The notes beneath the pieces are model-generated. The model was not told the origin of the DNA. It did not search any database and saw only the letters and a list, made by a program, of their open reading frames with translations. 7,815 nucleotides of DNA from Candidatus Thorarchaeota archaeon (GTDB lineage: Archaea; Asgardarchaeota; Thorarchaeia; Thorarchaeales; Thorarchaeaceae). Shown here piece after piece: positions 1 through 6,589 of the stretch; position 1 is the stretch's first letter, and each line of letters begins with the position of its first letter. The stretch is taken from assembly GCA_016840245.1 (NCBI GenBank), contig JAEOST010000798.1:1-7815 (forward strand). The letters are read 5' to 3'. The position numbers and the translations under genes were made by a program.

Positions 1-690
1 CACGGAAAAGTTGCTTATGGTTTTCAGTGGAATAAGACTCATCATGAACAGATGGGGAAACATGAGGGGGACCTCGCATCGTTATGGGCACATCTCATCA
101 CTATCTCATCAGGTAAGATTCCGACAAATCCATTCTCAGATCCATTCTATACTAGAGCATCCTCGCTCAGATTTCCAAAGATGAATGCTGCTAAGAAGGC
201 TGCCATGAAGAACCGTTTCATGAGAAGTAGTTCTGTGAAACGCTTAGAGCAGAGTGACCTTATCGACAAGATCAGGGAATACCATCGTGCAACTAACGAC
301 CTGACGTACAGCGCCGATCATGAGATTCTGAAGCAGTTCATACTGAATGATCTAAGTACAATTGCCATTGAAGTCCCTGTGTGGTCTGACCGACATCAGC
401 TCTCTGGGCATATCGATCTTTTACGGTTTGTTGGTGACACGATACAAGTTTGTGATTACAAGCCTGGGACCCTCGAGTCAACTGGCAATCGGTTTCTCGA
501 GTCAATACCTCAGATCGCAGCGTATGGCGAGATGATGGCTCTTCATCTCGCTGGGACTCTTCGGAGCGCGTTGAATGCTCCATTGTTACCCAAAATCAAG
601 TGTTGCATATTCGACACTCATTCATGTTGGGAGTTTGGAGCAGAGATTTTCGTAATGCTCTTGGAATCTGGAAAGATTTCAGGACTCTAA
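1..690 (+). CDS. PD-(D/E)XK (RecB-like) nuclease domain protein, 5' partial
   Basis: The reading frame is open from base 1, so the gene probably starts outside the window. The first in-frame ATG (52) has no ribosome binding site in front of it and is unlikely to be the true start. Counting from that ATG, the C-terminal half carries the PD-(D/E)XK core: an acidic residue in AIEVPVW (E107), GHIDLL (D122), the DYK motif (D135, K137) and a RecB-type Q-x3-Y motif, QIAAY (Q154, Y158). In this superfamily these residues bind metal and cut DNA. Two cysteines (C184, C185) lie near the end, but the Fe-S cysteine arrangement of Cas4 is not evident in the visible part. The N-terminal part is basic and probably helical. 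The substrate and role (repair, restriction or other DNA processing) cannot be told, and no cas, helicase or methylase gene is seen nearby. The superfamily call is fairly safe; the subfamily is unknown. Confidence 0.72.
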   Translation, partial: HGKVAYGFQWNKTHHEQMGKHEGDLASLWAHLITISSGKIPTNPFSDPFYTRASSLRFPKMNAAKKAAMKNRFMRSSSVKRLEQSDLIDKIREYHRATNDLTYSADHEILKQFILNDLSTIAIEVPVWSDRHQLSGHIDLLRFVGDTIQVCDYKPGTLESTGNRFLESIPQIAAYGEMMALHLAGTLRSALNAPLLPKIKCCIFDTHSCWEFGAEIFVMLLESGKISGL

Positions 691-1523
691 ATCTCGCCGT
701 TACGCACGACTGACATCTTAACGTTCTCTTCAATGCTGAGCGTTCCTGTGTCAGCGTTGCTTGTTTTTAGTTGGATTGTAGGTCTCTGCGATACGAGGCC
801 TTCCCGAATTCGAGAGAAGTAGTTCTCACTAAGCACACCAAACCGCCCTAGAGCAGGATCTACAGGAATCCATCCTTGGTCCTCCAGAAAGACCTCACAC
901 CATGCATGCGGTTCTGGTTCAGGCCCCTCCTTAAAGAAATGACCAATGACCCTCCTTGAGGGTATCCTGACTGCCCTGGTGAGTGCTATGAAAAGGTCTG
1001 CATGCTCATCGCAGTCACCCTCCTTCTCAGACGCAGCTCTCACAGCACCTCTTCTCTCCTCTAAGTGGGTCTTTAGTTTCACTCTCTCACGTACGACCTT
1101 AAATGCCAGCTGGACAAATCTTAGGTCTCCATCACTTTTCTCTGCAATACTCTGTGAGATTTCTTGAATAATCGGGTCATCAGTTTCCCAGTATTTCTGC
1201 ATCGAACTATACATGCCTCTATTCCGCTTCTTGATGGTCTCTGGAATGATCTGCTGCTCGATGAGCCAGTCTCGTGCCGTCGTGTCAATCCTCAGTATTG
1301 CAGTGGGTGAGAAGTTCTCACCTGGATTAATCTCAGGGACCTTCATGAGCGCGACAATGTTCTTTTCGGCCTTTTCTACCACTCTGGCTGGAGGAAAGAC
1401 ATCAATCATTTCAACAAACTGGTTTTCCATGTCTGTGAAGAGATGCCATGTCATCCGGCCATTACGTATCTTTGCTGTGCCTCGGTTTAGCACATCTGCT
1501 TGCATCTCAATCTTCAGTCGCAA
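687..1523 (-). CDS. Transglutaminase-like (TGc/papain-fold) domain protein
   Basis: This 278-residue protein has a transglutaminase-like core at about residues 130-240. The triad is visible as C171 in EGDCDEHADLF, H206 in PHAWCEVF and D222 in WIPVDPA. In archaea and bacteria such proteins are usually cysteine peptidases or amidases rather than protein cross-linkers. The first 80 residues look like a beta-rich domain rich in alternating hydrophobic residues. No signal peptide or membrane segment is visible, so it is probably cytoplasmic. The frame closes upstream at a TGA (1551-1553). The best start is TTG at 1523, with GAGG about seven bases upstream; an ATG at 1505 (residue 7) is the alternative, but it would cut into the first predicted beta strand. 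The gene is transcribed away from the coiled-coil gene, and its TAG stop overlaps the TAA of the nuclease gene. Its substrate is unknown. Confidence 0.85.
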   Translation of the reverse strand: MRLKIEMQADVLNRGTAKIRNGRMTWHLFTDMENQFVEMIDVFPPARVVEKAEKNIVALMKVPEINPGENFSPTAILRIDTTARDWLIEQQIIPETIKKRNRGMYSSMQKYWETDDPIIQEISQSIAEKSDGDLRFVQLAFKVVRERVKLKTHLEERRGAVRAASEKEGDCDEHADLFIALTRAVRIPSRRVIGHFFKEGPEPEPHAWCEVFLEDQGWIPVDPALGRFGVLSENYFSRIREGLVSQRPTIQLKTSNADTGTLSIEENVKMSVVRNGEI

Positions 1524-1628
1524 TGCTGGTCCTCGCTTAATTAGAACAAGTCATTCCCACTGCGAATAGATTTATGTGTTGTCTGCTACTCCTGACCTAT
1601 TACCTCGACAGGTGAGTGAGGTTCGCTT
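1524..1628. promoter_or_regulatory. Divergent promoter region between the transglutaminase-like and coiled-coil genes
   Basis: This 105-base gap separates two divergent genes and should hold both promoters. An AT-rich stretch around 1566-1577 (AGATTTATGT on +, ACATAAATCT on -) is the only TATA-like candidate and could serve either strand. For the minus gene it would place the start of transcription near 1543, about 20 bases before the TTG. For the plus gene it would give a leader of roughly 30 bases. The plus gene has a good Shine-Dalgarno GAGGT at 1618-1622, six bases before the ATG. A short ACCT-CGAC-AGGT inverted repeat (1602-1613) lies just before it and may be chance. The box assignment is inferred from spacing only. 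Confidence 0.4.
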
Positions 1629-3083
1629 ATGAGCAAAGATCCTAAAGACGCCAAGGACAGGGTGGGCGTAGTTGATGAACTGCTGGAAGAGCTCGGCGTC
1701 GATGACAGTCTGAAAAAAGAACTCATCGATTCGGGAAGACTTCAAACGGATGTCTTCATGGTCGAGTCTGCTGAGCAGGTTCGTCGCCGATTAGAGATAG
1801 AGCGAAGTGCAGAACGTCTTCGCGATAGCCTCGTTCTACTAGAACGCAACATGATGAATGTTGATGCCACTGTTGACAGAGTGGAGAGAGACCTCGTTCC
1901 AGTCGTTCTTTCTTTCCTTGTGGGACTCAAAGGTAATCTTGTCAATCTCAGAACGTCAATAATTGGCCGGAGTAAACGAAGGGCTAAGACGAATCTCCAA
2001 GCCACCTATGTCGAGACCGAGGTCAAATCTATTGTCGAGGAGGAGTTTGAGAAGGTCGAGGACACCCTCACATCTGGTATGTCTGCACCTGTCATGGAGA
2101 AAATCAAGGACATCACAGACGGACTCAAGGGTTCAATGAAGACCACCTTTGAGGAGATGACTACTCTCAAGACTTCTGTTGATGGATTCACACAGAGAGC
2201 AACAACGGAGCTCGAGTTCCTCTCAAAGGAGCTTCTGATGAAGCCCAAGGAAGTCACATCTCAAGATATCCTTAAGCAAATGAAGGATTTAGAACGTCAG
2301 GTCGAAGAGCTGACTCGCGATCTTGGCGTTTCTGAAGAACGGCTCAAGAACAGGGAAGAGGAAATCTCTCGAATTCAGTCAGACTACGTTGAAGCCAAGG
2401 CTAAGGAAGATGCACTTGAGGAAACCATTGCTAAACTGAAAGCAACGCCGCAGGTTGATGCAGATGTAGTTGCTGATCTTAGACAATCAGTTAAGTCACT
2501 TGAAACTGAGCGTGATCTACTGATAAAGAAATCAAGCGAGGAAGAAGCCCGAGCTGATGCAGCTGAGAAGACGATTGCAGAACAACGGAGTCTTGTAGCA
2601 AAGAAGGACATCGAAATAGGCGATTTCAAAGCTCAGGTCACGGGTCTGCAAGAGCAGATGTCAGAGTCAAAAGAGAGACTACTTGAAGTAGATGACCTGC
2701 GAGCTAGACTTCGGTCCTACGAGTCTGGGGATAAAATGCGTGAGCTCGAACGCGTCACAAGCGAATTAGAACGATCTACCGCTACACTTGAGCGGCTTCA
2801 AAAGGACTACAATAAGACCTTAGCTCGATTGCGATATACAGAGCTTCGTCTTGACGGATACATTGGACTGATGGAAGCGACAGACAAGACGAGAGCCTTC
2901 TTGATGGTGGAGGAAAACAATGAGATGCCGATAAAGGCAATTGCCAGTTCTTTGGGAGTTTCTAGTCCAGTAGTTCAGAAATGGGCTGAAGACTTCCAGA
3001 AACTTGGTATTGTTACTGTCAAGGATGATGGACAAACATTGGTCTTGGCTCAGATGAAGATAGTATTGGAAGAAGATGAGTGA
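1629..3083 (+). CDS. Long coiled-coil protein with C-terminal winged-helix domain
   Basis: This 484-residue protein is highly charged and almost wholly helical. Residues 1-45 form a short acidic N-terminal segment. Residues 45-200 are helical, with one more hydrophobic stretch (about 88-100, VPVVLSFLVGL) followed by a basic patch, GRSKRRAK (113-120). Residues 210-410 show continuous heptad-like E/K/L patterning typical of a coiled coil. Residues 411-480 read as a winged helix: a helix (TRAFLMVEE), PIKAIASSLG, a recognition-type helix (SSPVVQKWAEDFQKLG) and a wing (VTVKDDGQTLVL). The start is supported by a Shine-Dalgarno site six bases upstream. It is not an SMC or Rad50 protein, since no Walker A or ABC signature is visible. 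Possible roles are a chromosome-associated, cytoskeletal or division scaffold that touches DNA or a partner through the winged helix. I do not recognise a named family. Confidence 0.85.
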   Translation: MSKDPKDAKDRVGVVDELLEELGVDDSLKKELIDSGRLQTDVFMVESAEQVRRRLEIERSAERLRDSLVLLERNMMNVDATVDRVERDLVPVVLSFLVGLKGNLVNLRTSIIGRSKRRAKTNLQATYVETEVKSIVEEEFEKVEDTLTSGMSAPVMEKIKDITDGLKGSMKTTFEEMTTLKTSVDGFTQRATTELEFLSKELLMKPKEVTSQDILKQMKDLERQVEELTRDLGVSEERLKNREEEISRIQSDYVEAKAKEDALEETIAKLKATPQVDADVVADLRQSVKSLETERDLLIKKSSEEEARADAAEKTIAEQRSLVAKKDIEIGDFKAQVTGLQEQMSESKERLLEVDDLRARLRSYESGDKMRELERVTSELERSTATLERLQKDYNKTLARLRYTELRLDGYIGLMEATDKTRAFLMVEENNEMPIKAIASSLGVSSPVVQKWAEDFQKLGIVTVKDDGQTLVLAQMKIVLEEDE

Positions 3084-3088
3084 ACGGT

Positions 3089-3541
3089 CTACGACTTCTG
3101 AACCTTTCCGAAGAATTGAACGATCTCAAGAAGGCCATCTATCCGAAGGGCACTCTCATAAAGACCCTCCACAAGATCTGAGGATAACGGGCTGTTCATG
3201 TATTCCTTCATTGCAGGCTTCAGAATCTCTCTAACGAACGTATTTCTAAGCCCTTGAAGAGCATCGATAAGCTCAGGACTGAGCTGTCCCGATTCCAGAG
3301 CACTCCTAACTGCACTATATTCTGGTTTGCATCTCTCTGTGAAGATCATCCTCTTTCCTGGTCCCTCGAGAACCTGCTTTGCCATATCAAAGTACTGAGT
3401 AATGGCTCGATTATAATCCGTCACAGCCAAGTATTTGGTTTCCGAGCATCTGTCAAGAAATGGCCTAGTCTTGCTAGTTACTGAACCAAACAGACCGCTG
3501 AGAGTTTCTAATTCCTTGGGTGCTTTCATCAGAGAAACCAC
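3089..3541 (-). CDS. Hypothetical all-helical protein
   Basis: I do not recognise this 150-residue protein. It appears all alpha-helical and soluble, with no membrane segment, signal peptide or metal-binding cluster (only C32 and C71). Features that can be seen are an N-terminal helix (PKELETLSGLFGSV), a basic/Gly hinge (GPGKRMIF, about 60-67) and a hydrophobic C-terminal helix (GLLEIVQFFGKV). The frame closes upstream at a TGA. GTG at 3541 is the first sensible start; ATG at 3529 (residue 5) is an alternative. An AAGGA lies about ten bases before the GTG, while an AT-rich TTAAAATG box lies about 25 bases before it, which would suit a leaderless transcript. It fills the gap between the coiled-coil gene and the radical SAM gene and ends five bases from the former. 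That it is a real gene is inferred from its position, its protein-like composition and the lack of a better frame. Confidence 0.68.
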   Translation of the reverse strand: MVSLMKAPKELETLSGLFGSVTSKTRPFLDRCSETKYLAVTDYNRAITQYFDMAKQVLEGPGKRMIFTERCKPEYSAVRSALESGQLSPELIDALQGLRNTFVREILKPAMKEYMNSPLSSDLVEGLYESALRIDGLLEIVQFFGKVQKS

Positions 3542-3632
3542 ATATCTAATGTCCTTATCTCATTTTAATGTTCACTATACAATCTCACATACCATAACAC
3601 GAATAAGAGTTCCAACAAACTGATGCCTGAAT
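3542..3632. promoter_or_regulatory. Divergent promoter region upstream of amrS and the 150-residue protein
   Basis: This 91-base AT-rich gap lies between two divergent genes. CATTTTAATG at 3561-3570 is a near-palindromic AT box. Read on the minus strand (TTAAAATG), it sits about 25 bases before the GTG start of the 150-residue protein, the expected TATA-to-start distance for a leaderless archaeal mRNA. For the plus gene, CTATACAA (3575-3582) is a candidate TATA box giving a leader of about 30 bases. No convincing Shine-Dalgarno precedes the ATG at 3633. All assignments are by spacing and composition only. Confidence 0.4.
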
Positions 3633-4679
3633 ATGAAAGAGGCTGTATTATACTCCAGTCTGAAAACAGGTCTCAGATGTGATCTGTGTGCCCGAAGGTG
3701 CGTTATCCATGATGGCGAAACCGGATTCTGTAGGGTACGCATCGCAAAGAATGGGAAGTTATACAGCACTGTCTATGGGCTCATTGATGGAATGGCAGCG
3801 GACCCGATTGAAAAGAAGCCGCTCTTTCACTTTGCCCCAGGCTCGAGGGCTTTCTCTATTAGCACGTCGTCATGTAACTTCCGATGCCAGTTCTGCCTTA
3901 ACTTTCACTCTTCTCATCGGGAGCACCCCGTAGGCCATAAGATGAGTCCCGAGGCTATAGTCACTCAGGCTGTACAAAATGACTGTGCAGGAATCACGTA
4001 CACGTACACGGAGCCGACTATCTTCATGGAGCTTGCTCACGACACCGCCAAAATAGCTCATGAGCGTGGAATGTTCAACACCTTTGTGACGAATGGGTAT
4101 ATGACCTCCGAGGCTGTTGACTACATCGCACCCTACTTAGACGCCGCATCGGTCAATCTCAAAGGTAGTGCTAACAAGCAATTCATGCAGAAGTTTATGG
4201 ATGTGCCCAAGAATGAGCCCATTTTCCATTCGATGCTCAGGATGAAGGAAAAGGGTATCTTTGTTGAGATTACAAATCTCATCATACCTGAGATTGGTGA
4301 CCATGAGGCTGACACAAGGCAATTAGCTGAATGGGTCGTGGAAAACCTTGGTTCTCGAACACCGCTTCATATAATCGCATTCTCGCCAACCTTCAAAATC
4401 ACTCATCTTCCCCGCACTCCCGCATCAATGTTGGAGAAGCATATAACGATTGCAAAAGATACTGGCCTCACGTTTGTCTATTCAGGAAACATTGGTGGTC
4501 ATGACTATGAGAATACATATTGCCCTGAATGCGGGTTCAAAGCGGTCGAGAGATACTCGGTATATCTAAAGAAGAACCACTTGAACGAATATGGCCGATG
4601 TCCGAAATGTGATGCGGATCTCAATATCAAGGGTGTTGAATGGATGGGTGAAGGAACTTCACGTCTGCCACTCTTTTAG
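3633..4679 (+). CDS. amrS: AmmeMemoRadiSam-type radical SAM enzyme
   Basis: This 348-residue protein matches the radical SAM member of the AmmeMemoRadiSam group, which resembles pyruvate formate-lyase activating enzymes; its substrate in the cell is not established. In order it has an N-terminal cysteine motif (C16, C19, C23, C33, in RCDLCARRC...GFC), the family signature DPIEKKPLFHF (58-67), the radical SAM 4Fe-4S motif CNFRCQFC (C81, C85, C88), a YTYTEPTIF stretch and the GN motif (SGNIGG, 284-289). A C-terminal zinc ribbon follows (C297, C300, C323, C326). The length is usual for the family. The start is fixed by an in-frame TGA just upstream and by the familiar MKEAxxY beginning. Relative to the common form, the residue after the third cluster cysteine is Leu rather than Gln (CLN for CQN), and TSSC replaces TFGC. 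The usual partners AMMECR1 and Memo are not in this window; the next gene is coupled to it. Confidence 0.92.
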   Translation: MKEAVLYSSLKTGLRCDLCARRCVIHDGETGFCRVRIAKNGKLYSTVYGLIDGMAADPIEKKPLFHFAPGSRAFSISTSSCNFRCQFCLNFHSSHREHPVGHKMSPEAIVTQAVQNDCAGITYTYTEPTIFMELAHDTAKIAHERGMFNTFVTNGYMTSEAVDYIAPYLDAASVNLKGSANKQFMQKFMDVPKNEPIFHSMLRMKEKGIFVEITNLIIPEIGDHEADTRQLAEWVVENLGSRTPLHIIAFSPTFKITHLPRTPASMLEKHITIAKDTGLTFVYSGNIGGHDYENTYCPECGFKAVERYSVYLKKNHLNEYGRCPKCDADLNIKGVEWMGEGTSRLPLF

Positions 4680-4682
4680 GAG
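4678..4682 (+). promoter_or_regulatory. Shine-Dalgarno overlapping the amrS stop codon
   Basis: AGGAG begins inside the TAG stop of the radical SAM gene (4677-4679) and lies eight bases before the ATG at 4691. This supports both the start of the DUF2797 gene and its translation from the same mRNA as amrS, probably with translational coupling. Confidence 0.7.
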
Positions 4683-4690
4683 CTAAGCCA

Positions 4691-5584
4691 ATGCATGTGA
4701 TGCGTGTTAGCTGGAGATCTAGAAGCCCTGATGCCTTTGAGTCTGGAATTCAGGTTTGGCGTTCTGATATGGACTCTCCTGAATTCTTACCCCTTCAACA
4801 AGGCTCCGAAATCGCATGGACTATTAATGGGCCACGCAGTTGCATAGGCAGCATTGACGTTGAGGGGAAGGCTCAGAGATGCCCAGAGAACAGCTTGGTC
4901 AGACGTGGGATGCGCCGGTGCGGTCCTTGCTCAGCTTTGGATGAGATGGACCCCTGCATTCGGTGTGACGGGCAAGGATGTAATGCGAGTGATGAACGCA
5001 GAGAGCATTGCTTCTCGACTGAGTATGCTGTCTACTTGGCAGTGTTCAACGATGAAACGCTCAAGGTCGGGGTTTCATCAAAAAGCCGGGTTCTGACCCG
5101 ATGGGTAGAACAAGGAGCAGACTTTAGCGGCGTAATTGGAGTAGTTCAGGGCGGATTGAAAGCGAGACAGATAGAGAGGAGTCTTGGAGCAAGTTCCTTG
5201 GTTAAGAAGCAGGTAAGGGCAGAACGCAAAGCCGAACATCTACTGACACATATCACTTCTGAAAGAGCTCACGACCTAGCTCATAATTTCCTCAGCACCG
5301 TCACACGACCTGAAATCGAAGATGAGGTGTCCATGACAGACTTGTCCATATATTACAGGATGAGTTCACTTAATGCAGAACCTCAAAGATGGAGAACTGG
5401 CAGAGCACAGATTGAAGGCCTGCAGCTTGTCGGTCAGGTTGTGGGTATGAAGGGTCCACTCCTCGTGACTCGAATTGGGTCTGCATTTACTGTTGCTAAC
5501 CTCTCAGGAATAATAGGTTACAGAATAGATAACACATCTGATGTCGGTGTAGTTTCTCAAACCGGCTTGCTTGATTTTCTATGA
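4691..5584 (+). CDS. DUF2797 family protein (cysteine cluster plus GIY-YIG-like segment)
   Basis: This 297-residue protein fits the DUF2797 family of archaea and actinobacteria, which has no established function that I know of. Residues 51-107 hold eight cysteines (51, 64, 77, 80, 89, 92, 97, 107), including CGPC and CIRC pairs, suggesting two zinc sites or an Fe-S cluster. The segment that follows (111-143: EYAVYLAVF, LKVGVSS, R137, EQGAD) resembles a GIY-YIG nuclease core: a VYLA strand, a KVGVS strand and a following arginine. Whether the later catalytic residues are kept cannot be judged by eye. The C-terminal third is a mixed region ending in a small beta-rich part with many Gly and Val residues. 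The start is supported by an AGGAG site, and the gene lies only 11 bases after amrS, so the two are almost surely one operon. A nucleic-acid-binding or processing role is an inference. Confidence 0.87.
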   Translation: MHVMRVSWRSRSPDAFESGIQVWRSDMDSPEFLPLQQGSEIAWTINGPRSCIGSIDVEGKAQRCPENSLVRRGMRRCGPCSALDEMDPCIRCDGQGCNASDERREHCFSTEYAVYLAVFNDETLKVGVSSKSRVLTRWVEQGADFSGVIGVVQGGLKARQIERSLGASSLVKKQVRAERKAEHLLTHITSERAHDLAHNFLSTVTRPEIEDEVSMTDLSIYYRMSSLNAEPQRWRTGRAQIEGLQLVGQVVGMKGPLLVTRIGSAFTVANLSGIIGYRIDNTSDVGVVSQTGLLDFL

Positions 5585-5589
5585 TGTTC

Positions 5590-5604
5590 AGATAAGTTAT
5601 ATCT
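5590..5604 (+). promoter_or_regulatory. TATA-like box within a short inverted repeat
   Basis: AGATA-AGTTA-TATCT has perfect five-base arms and contains the TATA-like GTTATATC. Its centre lies about 30 bases before the ATG at 5631, so transcription could begin within a few bases of that codon and give a leaderless or nearly leaderless mRNA. This matches the lack of a well-spaced Shine-Dalgarno there. The repeat could be an operator, but arms this short also arise by chance. Confidence 0.4.
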
Positions 5605-5630
5605 AGGCAGGTGTATTGCCCTCCAGTACG

Positions 5631-6485
5631 ATGAGTGAAGGAAACGATTCCGGCGCGAAGGTTCGCTATCTCTCTTTGGTGCGAAGAGAAGGTGGAGAGC
5701 CTATCATAGGTATCCCTTATCGTGAGATGTCGGTTGATCCCGATCTGGTCGCAAGCTTTGTTCTGGCAATCATAATCTTTGAGAATAGGCAGCTTAAGAC
5801 CTTCACCAAGGAAGGTTACGTTGTGGTCATAGAAGAGGGTCAGTATGTGGTCGGTCTGCTCATCATTGACAAAGTGGAGGATGATGATCCATATCGTCGA
5901 GAACTTGTGAAACTGATTGAGCGTTTCGAATCTGAATATGAGATTCAATTGCAGAGTTGGAGAGGCGATATCCGCCCGTTCAGAGAGTTCGCGCTTCAGA
6001 TTCTTGAGATATTTCCGTACAGGGGTCTCGATTGGGAGCTGGTTCCCAAATTAGTCACCAAGTCCGAGGCTGCTCCAGACCTTCAAGCAAACATCCCATG
6101 GAGCGTGGGCGAAACTGATAAAAAACTCCAGAAGGTTGTTGGTTTCATCGATGGCAAACGAACCATAACTAAGATTGTGGAGCAGGCAGGACTTCCTGAT
6201 GGAGAAGTGTTGGCATTGCTCTCCATGCTGGACCGTTACAAATGGATCACACTTAGTAGACCTTTAGAAGACAAGAGCGTTCTAGTGAAGGTGATGGAAC
6301 CTCCTTTGCTCTTGAGAGGTGTGTATGGAGATCAGCTCACTGCTCTTGTAGCGTTGTGTGATGGGTCAAGGACACTCAGCGAGGTTTGCGATGCTCTTCC
6401 CTACAACATGCAGGCTGTAAAGACTGTTGCGAAGAATCTGATTGACGCTGGGGTGTTGGGATTTCATGAGTTGGAGGAAGTCTGA
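5631..6485 (+). CDS. Longin-like domain protein with tandem winged-helix repeats (paralogue A)
   Basis: This 284-residue protein has an N-terminal domain (about 10-130) with the order expected of a longin/roadblock-type fold: strand (VRYLSLVR), strand (EPIIGIPY), long hydrophobic helix (DPDLVASFVLAIIIF), strands (VVVIEEG, YVVGLLIID) and two helices (DPYRRELVKLIERFE, FREFALQILEIF). After a linker there are two similar units, at 165-222 and 230-283, each carrying DG-x-RT followed by helix-turn-helix-like text (DGKRTITKIVEQAGLP..., DGSRTLSEVCDALPYN...). I read these as winged helices. The ATG at 5631 is preferred to an in-frame TTG at 5616, because the TATA-like box at 5590-5604 suits it. The next gene is its paralogue. 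Longin domains serve small GTPases and membrane traffic in eukaryotes and are known in Asgard archaea; that role here is inferred. Alternatives are a transcription factor or a signalling adaptor. Confidence 0.8.
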   Translation: MSEGNDSGAKVRYLSLVRREGGEPIIGIPYREMSVDPDLVASFVLAIIIFENRQLKTFTKEGYVVVIEEGQYVVGLLIIDKVEDDDPYRRELVKLIERFESEYEIQLQSWRGDIRPFREFALQILEIFPYRGLDWELVPKLVTKSEAAPDLQANIPWSVGETDKKLQKVVGFIDGKRTITKIVEQAGLPDGEVLALLSMLDRYKWITLSRPLEDKSVLVKVMEPPLLLRGVYGDQLTALVALCDGSRTLSEVCDALPYNMQAVKTVAKNLIDAGVLGFHELEEV

Positions 6486-6589
6486 TTTTCTCATGATTGC
6501 TGCTCCAGTAACGCCTATTAGGACCACCTTACAAACTCACATAGCTGAAGGACCTGATACCAAGCTTTGGATAGGAGGATTTACCGCGC
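6486..6589 (+). promoter_or_regulatory. Gap between the two longin paralogues with a strong Shine-Dalgarno
   Basis: This 104-base gap has no clear TATA box, repeat or small ORF. A TTTTCT run just after the upstream stop could be a weak termination signal. AGGAGGAT at 6573-6580 is the strongest ribosome binding site in the window and fixes the start at 6590. Paralogue B is therefore either on the same mRNA as paralogue A or has a promoter I cannot recognise. Confidence 0.5.

Noticed and set aside
52..54. ATG at 52 as the start of the nuclease-like gene
   Set aside because: The frame is open to base 1 and there is no ribosome binding site or TATA-like box at a suitable distance.
946..1569. Plus-strand ORFs of 73 and 118 codons over the transglutaminase-like gene
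   Set aside because: They are antisense to a gene with an intact catalytic triad and have Ser-rich shadow-like composition.
3254..3623. Plus-strand ORFs of 76 and 62 codons over the 150-residue protein and the promoter gap
   Set aside because: The minus-strand frame is longer and more protein-like, and these frames have no ribosome binding site or recognisable motif.
3623..3682. 19-codon ORF starting at an ATG ten bases before the amrS start, in another frame
   Set aside because: It has no ribosome binding site and no sign of selection; a regulatory upstream ORF is possible but unsupported.
3996..4010. Short CGTACA tandem repeat
   Set aside because: It encodes the alternating Thr-Tyr of the AmrS YTYTEP stretch and needs no other explanation.
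5616..5630. TTG at 5616 as the start of paralogue A
   Set aside because: The ATG at 5631 is a better codon and fits the TATA-like box for a near-leaderless mRNA; the AGGTG before the TTG is only two bases away, too close to act.
5496..5948. Minus-strand ORF of 150 codons opposite the end of the DUF2797 gene and the start of paralogue A
   Set aside because: It lies antisense across two well-supported genes. Its faint likeness to the 94-codon antisense ORF at 6605-6889 follows from the paralogy of the sense strand.
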